In this document: piece by piece, positions 1-6,771 of the stretch
How the letters are laid out: the number at the start of each line of letters is the position of its first letter
How positions within the stretch are numbered: position 1 is the first letter of the stretch
NCBI GenBank assembly: GCA_036374435.1
Contig: DASUTU010000061.1
Location: 1 to 38,910, forward strand
From: CALGFI01 sp036374435
Lineage (GTDB): Bacteria > Actinomycetota > UBA4738 > HRBIN12
DNA length: 38,910 nt
Direction of reading: 5' to 3'
Translations under genes and position numbers: made by a program
Notes under the pieces: model-generated
The model's database searches: none
Seen by the model: the letters and a program-made list of their open reading frames with translations, nothing else
What the model was told of the DNA's origin: nothing

Positions 1-129
1 GCCGCGCGAAGCGAACACCGAAAGTCTGGTGTGGTAGACGCGGTCTCCGGAGCTCCGATCGAGCCCCTTCCGCGGCCTTCCCACGCCTGCCTCTTCCCGA
101 AGCGGCTGGTCAGAGGCCTCTTTCAGCAG

Positions 130-221
130 CGGAGGCGGACGGGAATCGAACCCGCCTGGGAGCTCTCGCCCCCACACCGGTTTTGAAGACCGGGGGGCCC
201 ACCAGGAGCCCTGACGCCTCC
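130..221 (-). tRNA. selC: tRNA-Sec (anticodon UCA)
   Basis: Read on the minus strand, this 92-base segment folds as a selenocysteine tRNA. The anticodon arm is a 5-bp CCGGT/ACCGG stem around loop CTTCAAA, giving anticodon UCA. The acceptor is long (7 clear pairs plus one T/C mismatch at the base) and begins GG. The extra arm is long, closing on a GAGA tetraloop. The T arm is GCGGG-TTCGATT-CCCGT, and the discriminator is G. CCA is not encoded (CTG follows). A UCA anticodon with a long extra arm is specific to tRNA-Sec, so the host should charge it with SerRS/SelA and use SelB to read UGA. No selA, selB or selD lies in the window; the downstream side is cut by the window edge. Confidence 0.94.
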
Positions 222-227
222 GCTTCG

Positions 228-233
228 AGGATA
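228..233 (-). promoter_or_regulatory. -10 box of tRNA-Sec
   Basis: On the minus strand TATCCT sits 6 bases before the mature 5' end of the tRNA, so transcription would begin at or next to the mature tRNA end. No clear -35 box was found. This is inferred from the same TANNNT spacing seen before many genes here. Confidence 0.4.
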
Positions 234-332
234 CCGGGGGGACCTTTACCGAAGGGCTCCCTCGCCTTTGCCCGGCCTTAAGCCAGCAATCCATAGTCTC
301 CGGAGCGTCACCACACCGTCAGGAGGACGGCA

Positions 333-713
333 ATGAAGAAGGGCATCGCGCTCGGGCTTGCGGCCTCGCTCGCCCTGGTGGTCCCGGCGGGGATCGCAGC
401 CGCCGGCGATCGGGACGTGATCCGAGAGGGGTCCTGCAGCGATTCGAGCGACTGGAAGCTGAAGCTCTCGCAGGAGGACGGTCGGATCGAGGCCGAGTTC
501 GAGGTCGACCAGAACGTCACCGGCGATCGGTGGCGCGTGAAGATCCGGCACGACGGCGAGCTCGCCTACCGCGGACGCCACCGCACCGCCGGTCCGAGCG
601 GATCGTTCGAGGTCCGCATCGTCGAGGACGACCTGTCGGGACCGGATCGGTTCCGCGCGCGGGCCAGGAACCTGTCCACCGGAGAGGTGTGCGTCGGCCG
701 GGCGACGTTCTGA
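333..713 (+). CDS. small secreted protein of unknown function
   Basis: A 126-residue protein with an N-terminal Sec signal peptide: MKKG, a hydrophobic stretch to about residue 22, then a likely cut near AIAAAG. The mature part is polar and charged, probably a small beta-rich domain, with one Cys early (about residue 36) and one near the C-terminus (about residue 119) that could form a disulfide outside the cell. A good ribosome binding site (AGGAGG, 7 bases before the ATG) fixes the start. I do not recognise the family. It is transcribed toward the HAD gene but followed by a strong hairpin, so it is probably its own unit. Confidence 0.8.
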   Translation: MKKGIALGLAASLALVVPAGIAAAGDRDVIREGSCSDSSDWKLKLSQEDGRIEAEFEVDQNVTGDRWRVKIRHDGELAYRGRHRTAGPSGSFEVRIVEDDLSGPDRFRARARNLSTGEVCVGRATF

Positions 714-736
714 CCTCTGTTCCACGAAAGCTTCAC

Positions 737-770
737 GAGGAGCCTGCCGGGAACCGTCGGCGGGCTCCTC
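737..770 (+). terminator. hairpin terminator after the small secreted protein
   Basis: GAGGAGCC pairs with GGCTCCTC, and an inner GCCG/CGGC extends the stem around a GGAACCGT loop. It lies 24 bases after the stop codon. The following sequence has only scattered T residues, as is usual in GC-rich actinobacteria. Confidence 0.6.
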
Positions 771-776
771 TACCAT
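771..776 (+). promoter_or_regulatory. -10 box of the HAD phosphatase gene
   Basis: TACCAT lies 10 bases before the ATG at 787, immediately after the terminator hairpin. The predicted transcript would carry almost no leader. Confidence 0.4.
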
Positions 777-786
777 TCCTTGCAGG

Positions 787-1599
787 ATGGAGGCGGCGTT
801 CTTCGACCTGGACAAGACGGTCATCTCCCGGTCGTCTTCGCTCGCGCTGTCGCGGCCGATGTACCGGGCCGGGATGGTCACCCGGGGCCAGCTCGTCCGG
901 GGCGCGTACGCGCAGCTCGTGTACGCCCTGGTCGGCGCGGACGAGAAGAAGATGGACCGTCTCAAGGACGGCATGCTCCAGCTCACCAAGGGCTGGGACC
1001 GACACGAGGTGGAGCGGCTGGTCCGGGACGTCTTGATCCAGGTGATCGACCCGTACGTCTACCAGGAGGCCCTCGACCTCATGGCGCTGCACCACGCCGA
1101 GGGCAGGAAGCTGTTCATCGTGAGCTCCTCGCCCGAGGAGGTGGTGCGCCCGCTGGCGAGCCACTTCGGCGTCTCGGGCGTGATCGCCACGCGGGCCAGG
1201 ATCGTGGACGGGAAATACACGGGCGAGCTCGAGTTCTACGCGTACGGCGATTCCAAGGCCGACGCCGTCCGTTCGCTGGCCGAGCGGCTCGGGCTCGACC
1301 TCGAGGGGTCCTATGCGTATTCGGACTCGATCACCGATCTGCCCATGCTCGAGGCCGTGGGCCACCCCGTCGCCGTGAACCCCGACCGGGACCTGCGCAA
1401 GGAGGCCGAGACCCGCGGCTGGGACATCCGCGACTTCCGCCGGCCGGTCCGGCTGCGGACCCGGATCGCCAAGACGGCTACGCACCCTCGCACGCGGGTC
1501 GCCGCCGGCGTGGCCGCCGCCGCGGCCTCCATCGGCATCGTCGGCTACCTGGTCGTGCGTTCCAAGCTCTCGGGCCGACGCAACGGGACCGGGAGCTGA
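787..1599 (+). CDS. HAD-IB family phosphatase (SerB-like), membrane anchored
   Basis: A 270-residue haloacid-dehalogenase hydrolase of subclass IB, the phosphoserine-phosphatase-like group. Motif I is FFDLDKTV (nucleophile Asp7, Asp9); motif II is the serine of IVSSSPEE near residue 115; the lysine of motif III is in the GDSKADAV region; motif IV is YSDSITDLPML near residue 180 with its paired aspartates. These residues are intact, so it should be an active Mg-dependent phosphomonoesterase. The substrate cannot be told from sequence. After the catalytic domain there is a predicted membrane helix (about residues 237-258) and a basic tail, suggesting it is tethered to the membrane by its C-terminus. 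The ATG start follows a -10-like TACCAT by 10 bases. Confidence 0.88.
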   Translation: MEAAFFDLDKTVISRSSSLALSRPMYRAGMVTRGQLVRGAYAQLVYALVGADEKKMDRLKDGMLQLTKGWDRHEVERLVRDVLIQVIDPYVYQEALDLMALHHAEGRKLFIVSSSPEEVVRPLASHFGVSGVIATRARIVDGKYTGELEFYAYGDSKADAVRSLAERLGLDLEGSYAYSDSITDLPMLEAVGHPVAVNPDRDLRKEAETRGWDIRDFRRPVRLRTRIAKTATHPRTRVAAGVAAAAASIGIVGYLVVRSKLSGRRNGTGS

Positions 1600-1662
1600 C
1601 CCGGCCGTCTGCGCGAGCGGACCTGGCGGGTGTATGGTCGAGGCGTCGCCTACGGGTGACAC

Positions 1663-1778
1663 GCGAAGGGAGCAGAAACCCACGCGCGTCCTGCCGCGGG
1701 AGGCATGCACGGGGGTCGACGGCTCGACCGGCGGCTCCCCGGCACGTGCAGACTGCGCATGTTCGCTGCTCCCTTCGC
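1663..1778. other. structured element with 13-bp perfect inverted repeat
   Basis: Between the convergent HAD and response regulator genes, GCGAAGGGAGCAG (1663-1675) has its exact reverse complement at 1766-1778. The 90 bases inside can form further stems: CATGC/GCATG, GCAC+GGGG/CCCC+GTGC, and a GGTCGA/TCGACC hairpin with loop CGGC. A TATGGT -10-like box at 1633-1638 could start a plus-strand transcript. No ORF fits. It could be a small RNA, a riboswitch-like leader remnant, a bidirectional terminator or a tiny mobile repeat. It does not match the signal recognition particle RNA core or any riboswitch I know. Confidence 0.4.
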
Positions 1779-1800
1779 CTACGTCCGGGCTCGGCCGTCG

Positions 1801-2481
1801 TTAGCCGGCGGGTCCGGTCTGGTGCGGCCGGACGATGCCCGTCTCGTACGCCAGGACCACCGCCTGTGCCCGATCGCGCAGCGCGAGCTTCGAGAACACC
1901 CGGTTCACGTGAGTCTTCACCGTGGCCATGCTCAGGTAGAGGCGTTCGGCGATCTCCCGGTTGGCCAGGCCGTGGCCGATCAGCTCGAGGATCTCGCGTT
2001 CGCGATCGGTGAGCGAGTCCAGGCCGGGCGGGGGCTCGGCCGTCTCGTCCGGGGTCCGGACGAACTCTTCGATGAGCCGGCGCGTGACCGAGGGCGACAG
2101 CAACGACTCGCCGTCCGCGACCACGCGGATCGCCTTCACCAGGTCCTCCGGCGCGACGTCTTTGAGGAGGAATCCGCTGGCCCCGGCGCGAAGGCCGCGA
2201 AAGACGTACTCGTCGAGGTCGTAGGTGGTCAAGATCAACACGCGGCACTCAGCCGTGGCCGCGTCTTCGGAGATCAGCCGCGTGGCCTCGATCCCGTCCA
2301 TCTTCGGCATGCGCACGTCCATCAGGACGACGTCGGGCCGGGTCCGGCGCGCCTCGGCCACGCCTTCGTGGCCGTCCGCCGCCTCGCCCACGACCTCCAT
2401 GTCCGGCTGCGCCTCCACCAGCATCCGGAAGCCGGAGCGGACCAGGGCCTGGTCGTCCACGAGCAGGAGCCGGAGGGTCAC
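1801..2481 (-). CDS. NarL/LuxR-family response regulator (two-component system 1)
   Basis: A 226-residue DNA-binding response regulator. The receiver domain has the acidic pair Asp9-Asp10, phospho-acceptor Asp55 (VVLMDVRMP), a conserved Thr (LTTYD) and Lys (FLLKD). A LuxR-type helix-turn-helix (LTDREREILELI...TVKTHV) fills about residues 155-200. The GTG start at 2481 overlaps the stop of the kinase gene as GTGA, which shows translational coupling; the same frame is open further upstream inside the kinase gene, but a start there would be spurious. It should be phosphorylated by the adjacent kinase. The target genes are unknown, though a palindrome upstream of the kinase is a candidate autoregulatory site. 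Confidence 0.93.
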   Translation of the reverse strand: MTLRLLLVDDQALVRSGFRMLVEAQPDMEVVGEAADGHEGVAEARRTRPDVVLMDVRMPKMDGIEATRLISEDAATAECRVLILTTYDLDEYVFRGLRAGASGFLLKDVAPEDLVKAIRVVADGESLLSPSVTRRLIEEFVRTPDETAEPPPGLDSLTDREREILELIGHGLANREIAERLYLSMATVKTHVNRVFSKLALRDRAQAVVLAYETGIVRPHQTGPAG

Positions 2482-3662
2482 GCCGGCGCCCCGGCCGGGG
2501 TCAGCGGAAACCGGGCGCGCACGACGAAGCCGGCCTCGGTGGCGCCGGCCTCGAACTCGCCACCGAGCATCGAGACGCGCTCTCGCATCCCGATCAATCC
2601 GTGCCCGGTGCCCCCGCCGTCGCCCCGGGAGTTCGAACCGGCTCCGCCCTCGTCGGCCACGAGGACCTCCAGCCATTCCGGCTCGAACCGGATCGCCACG
2701 ATCGCCGACGAGGCCCCCGAGTGTTTCACGGCGTTGGTGAGCGCCTCCTGGACCACCCGGTACGCGGACAGGTCCACGGCCGAGGGGAGCTCGCGCCGCT
2801 CGCCCTCTTCGTGGATCGACACCCGAAGGCCGGTTCGGCCGATCTGCTCGGCCAGCTCGTCCAGCGCCGCCAGCCCCGGCGCGGGGCGAAGCTCGGCGTC
2901 TCCCTCGGTCGCGCGCAGCGCCCCGAGGGCCCGGCGCAGCTCGACGAGCGTGTCCTTGCTGACGTCCTCGATCGCGCCGAGCGCCTCGCGCGCCCGGTCC
3001 GGCCGCTGCTCGGCCACGGCCCGGGCGGCACCCGCCTGGACGGCGATCACGCCGACGCTGTGCGCGATCACGTCGTGGATCTCGCGGGCCAGCCGGCCGC
3101 GCTCCTCGAGGATCGCGAGGCGTTCACGTTCGCGCTGCTCGCGCTCGAGCCGGTCGGCGCGCTCGCGCAGCAGCTCGGCTTGTCGCCGGCGGTACCGCGT
3201 GTTCTGCCCGACCACCCAGCCGCCGCCGAGCAGCACGAACTGGTTCACGATGTCCGCGTAGTCGTTCTCGTCGAAAGCCGGGAGGTTGACCAGGACGAGG
3301 GCCCCGGCCGTGACCACGGCGGCGACGATCGCGAGGCTCTGCCCGGCGTATGCGGAGACGGAATAGACGGCCAGCAGGACGGCGAAGGTCAACGTGTAGG
3401 GATCCGGCGGGATGTCGAGCACGTTGTAGACGGTCGCGGCGGCTCCGACCGCGGTCATCACGGCGAACGGGTAGCGCCGGCGGAGCACCAGCGGCGCGGT
3501 GATGGCCAGGGCGAACGCCACGCTCCAGCTGGTCTCCGAGGGCGTCACCACCGCGTCCGCGCGGGCGATCTCGACCAGCGTGATCGTGGCGAGCCCGGCG
3601 GCGAGCCCAACGTCCACGACCCAGGGGTTCGCGCCCTCGGGACGACGTGGCGGCGCGTCCAT
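2478..3662 (-). CDS. sensor histidine kinase, HisKA_3 family (two-component system 1)
   Basis: A 394-residue membrane kinase of the DesK/NarX-like HPK7 group. Four to six predicted membrane helices occupy residues 15-155 with only short loops outside, so the signal is probably sensed in or at the membrane. A basic coiled coil (about 158-190) leads to the dimerisation and phosphotransfer domain with REIHDVIAHS, His196. An HATPase domain follows, with N-box EALTNAVKH and G-box GTGHGLIGMRER. TACAGT lies 6 bases before the ATG, so the mRNA is probably leaderless. It overlaps its regulator by 4 bases. The divergent neighbour is the acyltransferase gene. Confidence 0.93.
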   Translation of the reverse strand: MDAPPRRPEGANPWVVDVGLAAGLATITLVEIARADAVVTPSETSWSVAFALAITAPLVLRRRYPFAVMTAVGAAATVYNVLDIPPDPYTLTFAVLLAVYSVSAYAGQSLAIVAAVVTAGALVLVNLPAFDENDYADIVNQFVLLGGGWVVGQNTRYRRRQAELLRERADRLEREQRERERLAILEERGRLAREIHDVIAHSVGVIAVQAGAARAVAEQRPDRAREALGAIEDVSKDTLVELRRALGALRATEGDAELRPAPGLAALDELAEQIGRTGLRVSIHEEGERRELPSAVDLSAYRVVQEALTNAVKHSGASSAIVAIRFEPEWLEVLVADEGGAGSNSRGDGGGTGHGLIGMRERVSMLGGEFEAGATEAGFVVRARFPLTPAGAPA

Positions 3663-3668
3663 GGCCTC

Positions 3669-3674
3669 ACTGTA
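3669..3674 (-). promoter_or_regulatory. -10 box of two-component system 1 (leaderless)
   Basis: TACAGT on the minus strand, then six bases, then the ATG at 3662. With the usual 6-7 base distance to the start site, the first transcribed base would be at or next to the A of the start codon. Confidence 0.5.
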
Positions 3675-3696
3675 GGTCCGCGCCTCCGCCGAGACA

Positions 3697-3712
3697 TCAA
3701 CCCGCGGGTTGA
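3697..3712. promoter_or_regulatory. 16-bp perfect palindrome, candidate operator
   Basis: TCAACCCGCGGGTTGA is self-complementary over 16 bases. It lies in the 129-bp divergent region between the kinase (minus) and acyltransferase (plus), 22 bases upstream of the kinase -10 box, i.e. over the -35 position. A dimeric NarL-type regulator binding here could control both directions. This is inference from position and symmetry. Confidence 0.5.
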
Positions 3713-3791
3713 GGCGGTTTCGATCCCCGGGCCGATGGCGGCGGCTCCGCTACGGAGCACGATCGCGCCGTTGAGAGGAGAGGAGGAGACG

Positions 3792-5057
3792 ATGGACGGA
3801 TCGACGAGCCGCCGGTACGACCTCGACGCGCTTCGGGTGCTCGCGGTGCTGCTCCTGATCCCGTTCCACAGCGCGCGGGCGTTCGACTCGTTCGAGACCT
3901 TCTACGTGAAGAACGGCCAGACCAGCGAGGGGCTGTCGTGGGCCGTCGTGCAGTTCCTGAACCCCTGGCACATGCCCCTGCTGTTCGTCCTGGCGGGCGC
4001 CGCCACCTGGCTGGCGATGCGGCACCGTTCGGCCGGGCAGTACCGGACGGAGCGGGCCAAGCGCCTGCTGATCCCCTTCCTGTTCGGCGTCCTGGTGATC
4101 GTGCCGCCGCAGGCCTTCCTGGCGCTCCTGCACCGCGGCCGGGACGTCGCGGTCGGCCCGTTCCTGGCCGACTACTGGACGGTCGAAGGCGACTTCAGCG
4201 GCTACACCGGGAGCTTCACCCCGGCGCACCTGTGGTTCATCATGTTCCTGTTCGTCTTCTCGCTCGTCGCGCTGCCACTGTTCCGGCGGTGGCGGGGGCG
4301 AGAGGTGCACGCCCGCTGGCTCCTGTTCGCGATGCCGGTGATCCTGATGTTGTCGAACGACCTGCCGTCTCCGAACGACGGACCTCAGAACCCCTTCTAC
4401 GCGCTGGCATTGTTCGTCGGCGGCTACCTGCTTATGGCCGACCCTCGAGCCGAGCGGGCCATCCACCGGCACTGGAGGTCCCTGCTTGTGGTGGCGGTGG
4501 GGACGATGACGACGGTGATGTGGATCTGGATCACGGGCACGGACCGGACGTGGGTGGACGGCTCGCTCGCCGACTCGTCGTTCGCCCTGCTTCGGCAGGT
4601 CAACGCGTGGGTGTGGGTCCTCGCGCTCGTCGGGGCCGGCCACGCCTTCCTGCGGCGGCCGATCCGTGGGCTGGCGTACGCGAGCGAAGCCTCCTACCCC
4701 GCGTACCTCCTGCACCAGACGGTGATCGTCGCGGTGGCCTTCTTCGTGGTCGACCTGAACCTCGGCCTGTGGCCCAAGTACGCCCTGGTGGCGACCCTGT
4801 CGCTCGCGCTGACGCTGGCCGTCTATGAGGTGGCGGTTCGGCGGACGAACATCACCCGGTTCCTGTTCGGCATGAAGCCGCTCCGCCGAGCGGCCTCAGG
4901 GGAGCAGCTTGAACCGGCCTCCCGAAAGCGGCCGGAGGACGTCGAAGTGGCGGCGATCCAGGGTGAGCACCTCGCGGGTCCGGTGGCGATCGGCGAGGAC
5001 CACAACGGACGCGTCCGCAACGCCGATGGCCTGGTCGCGGTACCGAGCGATCACTGA
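3792..5057 (+). CDS. acyltransferase 3 family membrane protein
   Basis: A 421-residue multi-pass protein of the acyltransferase 3 family (OpgC/OafA-like), which transfers acyl groups to sugars or glycans at the membrane. The family start is clear: RRYDLDALRVLAVLL followed by PFHSARAF with the conserved His. About ten membrane helices follow. The ATG at 3792 is preceded by a purine-rich GGAGAGGAGGAG, which fixes the start. The last 54 codons (from about 4896) run antisense through the vapC-like gene and look non-conserved and hydrophilic, so the true family domain probably ends near FLFGMKPLRR. A lost stop codon or a one-base shift is possible: in another frame a TGA occurs at about 4911. The substrate is unknown. 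Confidence 0.88.
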   Translation: MDGSTSRRYDLDALRVLAVLLLIPFHSARAFDSFETFYVKNGQTSEGLSWAVVQFLNPWHMPLLFVLAGAATWLAMRHRSAGQYRTERAKRLLIPFLFGVLVIVPPQAFLALLHRGRDVAVGPFLADYWTVEGDFSGYTGSFTPAHLWFIMFLFVFSLVALPLFRRWRGREVHARWLLFAMPVILMLSNDLPSPNDGPQNPFYALALFVGGYLLMADPRAERAIHRHWRSLLVVAVGTMTTVMWIWITGTDRTWVDGSLADSSFALLRQVNAWVWVLALVGAGHAFLRRPIRGLAYASEASYPAYLLHQTVIVAVAFFVVDLNLGLWPKYALVATLSLALTLAVYEVAVRRTNITRFLFGMKPLRRAASGEQLEPASRKRPEDVEVAAIQGEHLAGPVAIGEDHNGRVRNADGLVAVPSDH

Positions 5058-5306
5058 GGAACAGCGGGCGAGATCGGAATCCTCCAGATGGGCGAGATCG
5101 TAGGCTCCGCCGGAGAGCTCCTCGAGGACGGCGAGCTCGGCGTCGGCCCCCACACGGGTTGCGACCAGGTAGTCGAGCTCGGCGAGCACGAACGGGGAGA
5201 CCACGAGCGGGCCTTCGATCTCGCTCATCGCTCGCTTCACGGCTTCGTGCGCGGGCTCCTCGGAGTTGAACAGCGCGAGGAGGCCGCTCGTGTCGGCGAT
5301 GGTCAC
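4896..5306 (-). CDS. vapC: PIN-domain ribonuclease toxin (VapC-type)
   Basis: A 136-residue PIN domain. The acidic metal-binding residues are in place: Asp5 (TIADTSGLLA), Glu43 (VLAELDYL), Asp98 (GVADASVVVLA) and Asp117 (LTLDRRHFD). Such proteins cut RNA, often tRNA or rRNA, when freed from the antitoxin. The GTG start overlaps the antitoxin stop as GTGA, the classic antitoxin-first operon. Its 3' end lies antisense to the last 162 bases of the acyltransferase frame. Toxin activity is inferred from family and pairing; some PIN proteins in such pairs have lost toxicity. Confidence 0.9.
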   Translation of the reverse strand: MTIADTSGLLALFNSEEPAHEAVKRAMSEIEGPLVVSPFVLAELDYLVATRVGADAELAVLEELSGGAYDLAHLEDSDLARCSSVIARYRDQAIGVADASVVVLADRHRTREVLTLDRRHFDVLRPLSGGRFKLLP

Positions 5307-5509
5307 CGCTCGCCGAACCCCGCGAGGAGCTCGCCGGCGCGTTCCGCGAATGGCTCACTCGAGAACACGCCGGCCCGAGGAGCGGGCCTCTGGACGGCAG
5401 CAGCGATGGCCTCGCGCAGCACGTCGGCCTCGGACCGGCCGAGCTGTCGGGCCCGTCGCTCGACCGCTTCCTTCAGGTCGTCGGGGAGATAGAGCGTCGT
5501 CTTCTTCAT
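5303..5509 (-). CDS. vapB: ribbon-helix-helix antitoxin (VapB-type)
   Basis: A 68-residue protein. The N-terminal KKTTLYLPDDLKEAVERRA is a ribbon-helix-helix DNA-binding strand and helix, and RSEADVLREAI is the second helix. The C-terminal half (PAPRAGVFSSEPFAER...) is likely the flexible toxin-binding part. The ATG at 5509 lies 7 bases after a TACCAT -10 box and 11 bases after a perfect palindrome, which argues for this start over the longer open frame. It should neutralise the adjacent PIN toxin and repress the operon. Confidence 0.9.
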   Translation of the reverse strand: MKKTTLYLPDDLKEAVERRARQLGRSEADVLREAIAAAVQRPAPRAGVFSSEPFAERAGELLAGFGER

Positions 5510-5516
5510 GCCAGCT

Positions 5517-5534
5517 ATGGTACCACCGGTGGTA
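5517..5534 (-). promoter_or_regulatory. vapBC promoter -10 and palindromic operator
   Basis: TACCACCGGTGGTA (5521-5534) is a perfect 14-bp palindrome. It shares two bases with the minus-strand -10 box TACCAT (5517-5522), which is 7 bases before the antitoxin ATG. Antitoxin or complex bound here would block RNA polymerase directly. The transcript is predicted to be leaderless. Confidence 0.65.
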
Positions 5535-5574
5535 TCGCTCCCGCGAAAGGTCCCGGCACCGCCGACGCCCGAGC

Positions 5575-6771
5575 TCAGGTCTCGGGCGGGCGCCGGTACT
5601 CGAAGTGCATGCCGTCGGGCAGGACGAAGTCGCCGCCCCAGATGAAGCCCCATCGTTCGAACACGCGAACCATGCGCGGGTTCTGGTCCGGCTCGCCGCC
5701 GAACGGGTTCTGCGGCACGTTCACGTCGAACGCGACCCCCCAGGCGTGGTGCGAGAGCCCCAGGCGCGGGTTCGCCAGGATGTGGCGCGGGGCCCAGCAG
5801 CCCGAGTAGCTCGTGATCGTGTCCTTGAGGCCGCGATCGATCAGCTCGGCGATCGCGCCGCGGAGTTGCGGGAACAGCGCCACGTGGCAGGTCACCCGAC
5901 CGAGCAGCGGCACGCGTTCGGTGGCAATGTTCCGCCGCACCCACTCGGGGTCGAACGTCAGGAATCCGGGCGACGCCCCCGCGCGCTGCTTCGCGGCGTA
6001 TTCGCCGAACAGCTCCTTGAGCGCGACCGGCGGGAGCACGGCGTCGCCCTGGCGGAAATACCGCGTGTCGCCGGGAGCGCGGACTCGCAGCAACGTCCCG
6101 GGAGGGAGGGCCCGCCGTACGGCCCTCGTCACGCGGTCCACGTCCGGCTCGCCCCGAGGGACGAGCAGGGCGTAGCGGTCGTGCACCACTCCGATCCGGC
6201 GACCGAGCTCACGCGAGACGAGGAGCTCGTGGGCGCCGACGAGCTCGTCGGGCAGGATCGCCGCGACCTCGACGTCCACGTCGCCGAACCTGAGCGTCGC
6301 CCCCGGCCCGAGCCCGCGGAGCTTGGCGCTCGACTCGCCGAGCGCCCCCTGGCCCTCGGCGAGCGCGACCGTCACCGCGCGATCCGCGGGGGGCAGGAAC
6401 GGCGCGTACTCCTGCGGATCCACCGCCGCCACCTCGAGCGGGATCGAGAACGTGGACGGCGGGTCGTCCACCACGACGCCGTCGTCGTCGAACGACCGGG
6501 TCAACCACGTGTTGTCGCTCGCCACGACGACGGCCCGGCGGACCGAGCGGACCTCTCCGATCTCACGGGCGAATCCGGCGGGCAACCCGCCCGGCGTCCA
6601 GGCCAGGAACGTGTCCGGGCGCTCCTCAGTCAGGCCGAACGGCGAGGGCGTCGGGGTGGCGCCCGGCCGGGTCTCGGGGATGATCGCCGTGCCCTGGAGG
6701 GCCAACGTGATCACGGCACCGGCGGCGAACCCCGCCAGCGCCGCCCCGGCGATCGCCCCGATCCGCCTCAC
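5575..6771 (-). CDS. M15 D-alanyl-D-alanine carboxypeptidase with FtsX/MacB-like N-terminal domain
   Basis: A 398-residue membrane-anchored protein. An N-terminal helix (about 4-26) is followed by a Pro/Thr linker, then residues 52-235 resemble the extracytoplasmic core domain of MacB/FtsX permeases (TPGGLPAGFA, SAKLRGLGPGATLRFG, DELVGAHELLVSRELG). The C-terminal part (about 270-398) is a VanY-like M15 metallopeptidase: SHHAWGVAFD supplies zinc ligands His342 and Asp349, and DGMHFEY supplies His389. It should trim peptidoglycan stem peptides outside the membrane. The GTG start overlaps the anti-sigma stop as GTGA, tying its expression to the sigma operon. The FtsX-like resemblance is by eye and should be tested by profile search. 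Confidence 0.85.
   Translation of the reverse strand: MRRIGAIAGAALAGFAAGAVITLALQGTAIIPETRPGATPTPSPFGLTEERPDTFLAWTPGGLPAGFAREIGEVRSVRRAVVVASDNTWLTRSFDDDGVVVDDPPSTFSIPLEVAAVDPQEYAPFLPPADRAVTVALAEGQGALGESSAKLRGLGPGATLRFGDVDVEVAAILPDELVGAHELLVSRELGRRIGVVHDRYALLVPRGEPDVDRVTRAVRRALPPGTLLRVRAPGDTRYFRQGDAVLPPVALKELFGEYAAKQRAGASPGFLTFDPEWVRRNIATERVPLLGRVTCHVALFPQLRGAIAELIDRGLKDTITSYSGCWAPRHILANPRLGLSHHAWGVAFDVNVPQNPFGGEPDQNPRMVRVFERWGFIWGGDFVLPDGMHFEYRRPPET

Noticed and set aside
1..129. Possible gene or RNA at the left edge
   Set aside because: No frame, known motif or convincing fold apart from a 5-bp ACACC/GGTGT hairpin; it is too short at the edge to judge.
246..989. Minus-strand frame over the small secreted protein and HAD gene
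   Set aside because: Antisense shadow with no domain resemblance; both plus-strand genes have clear starts or motifs.
1655..1680. Possible signal recognition particle RNA core (GAAGGGAGCAG)
   Set aside because: Only the 3' side of the conserved loop resembles it; the matching 5' side and the tetraloop context are absent, and the sequence pairs better with 1766-1778.
2601..3791. Long plus-strand frame running through the kinase gene into the acyltransferase
   Set aside because: It is antisense to a clear kinase, and the acyltransferase has a good ribosome binding site and family start at 3792.
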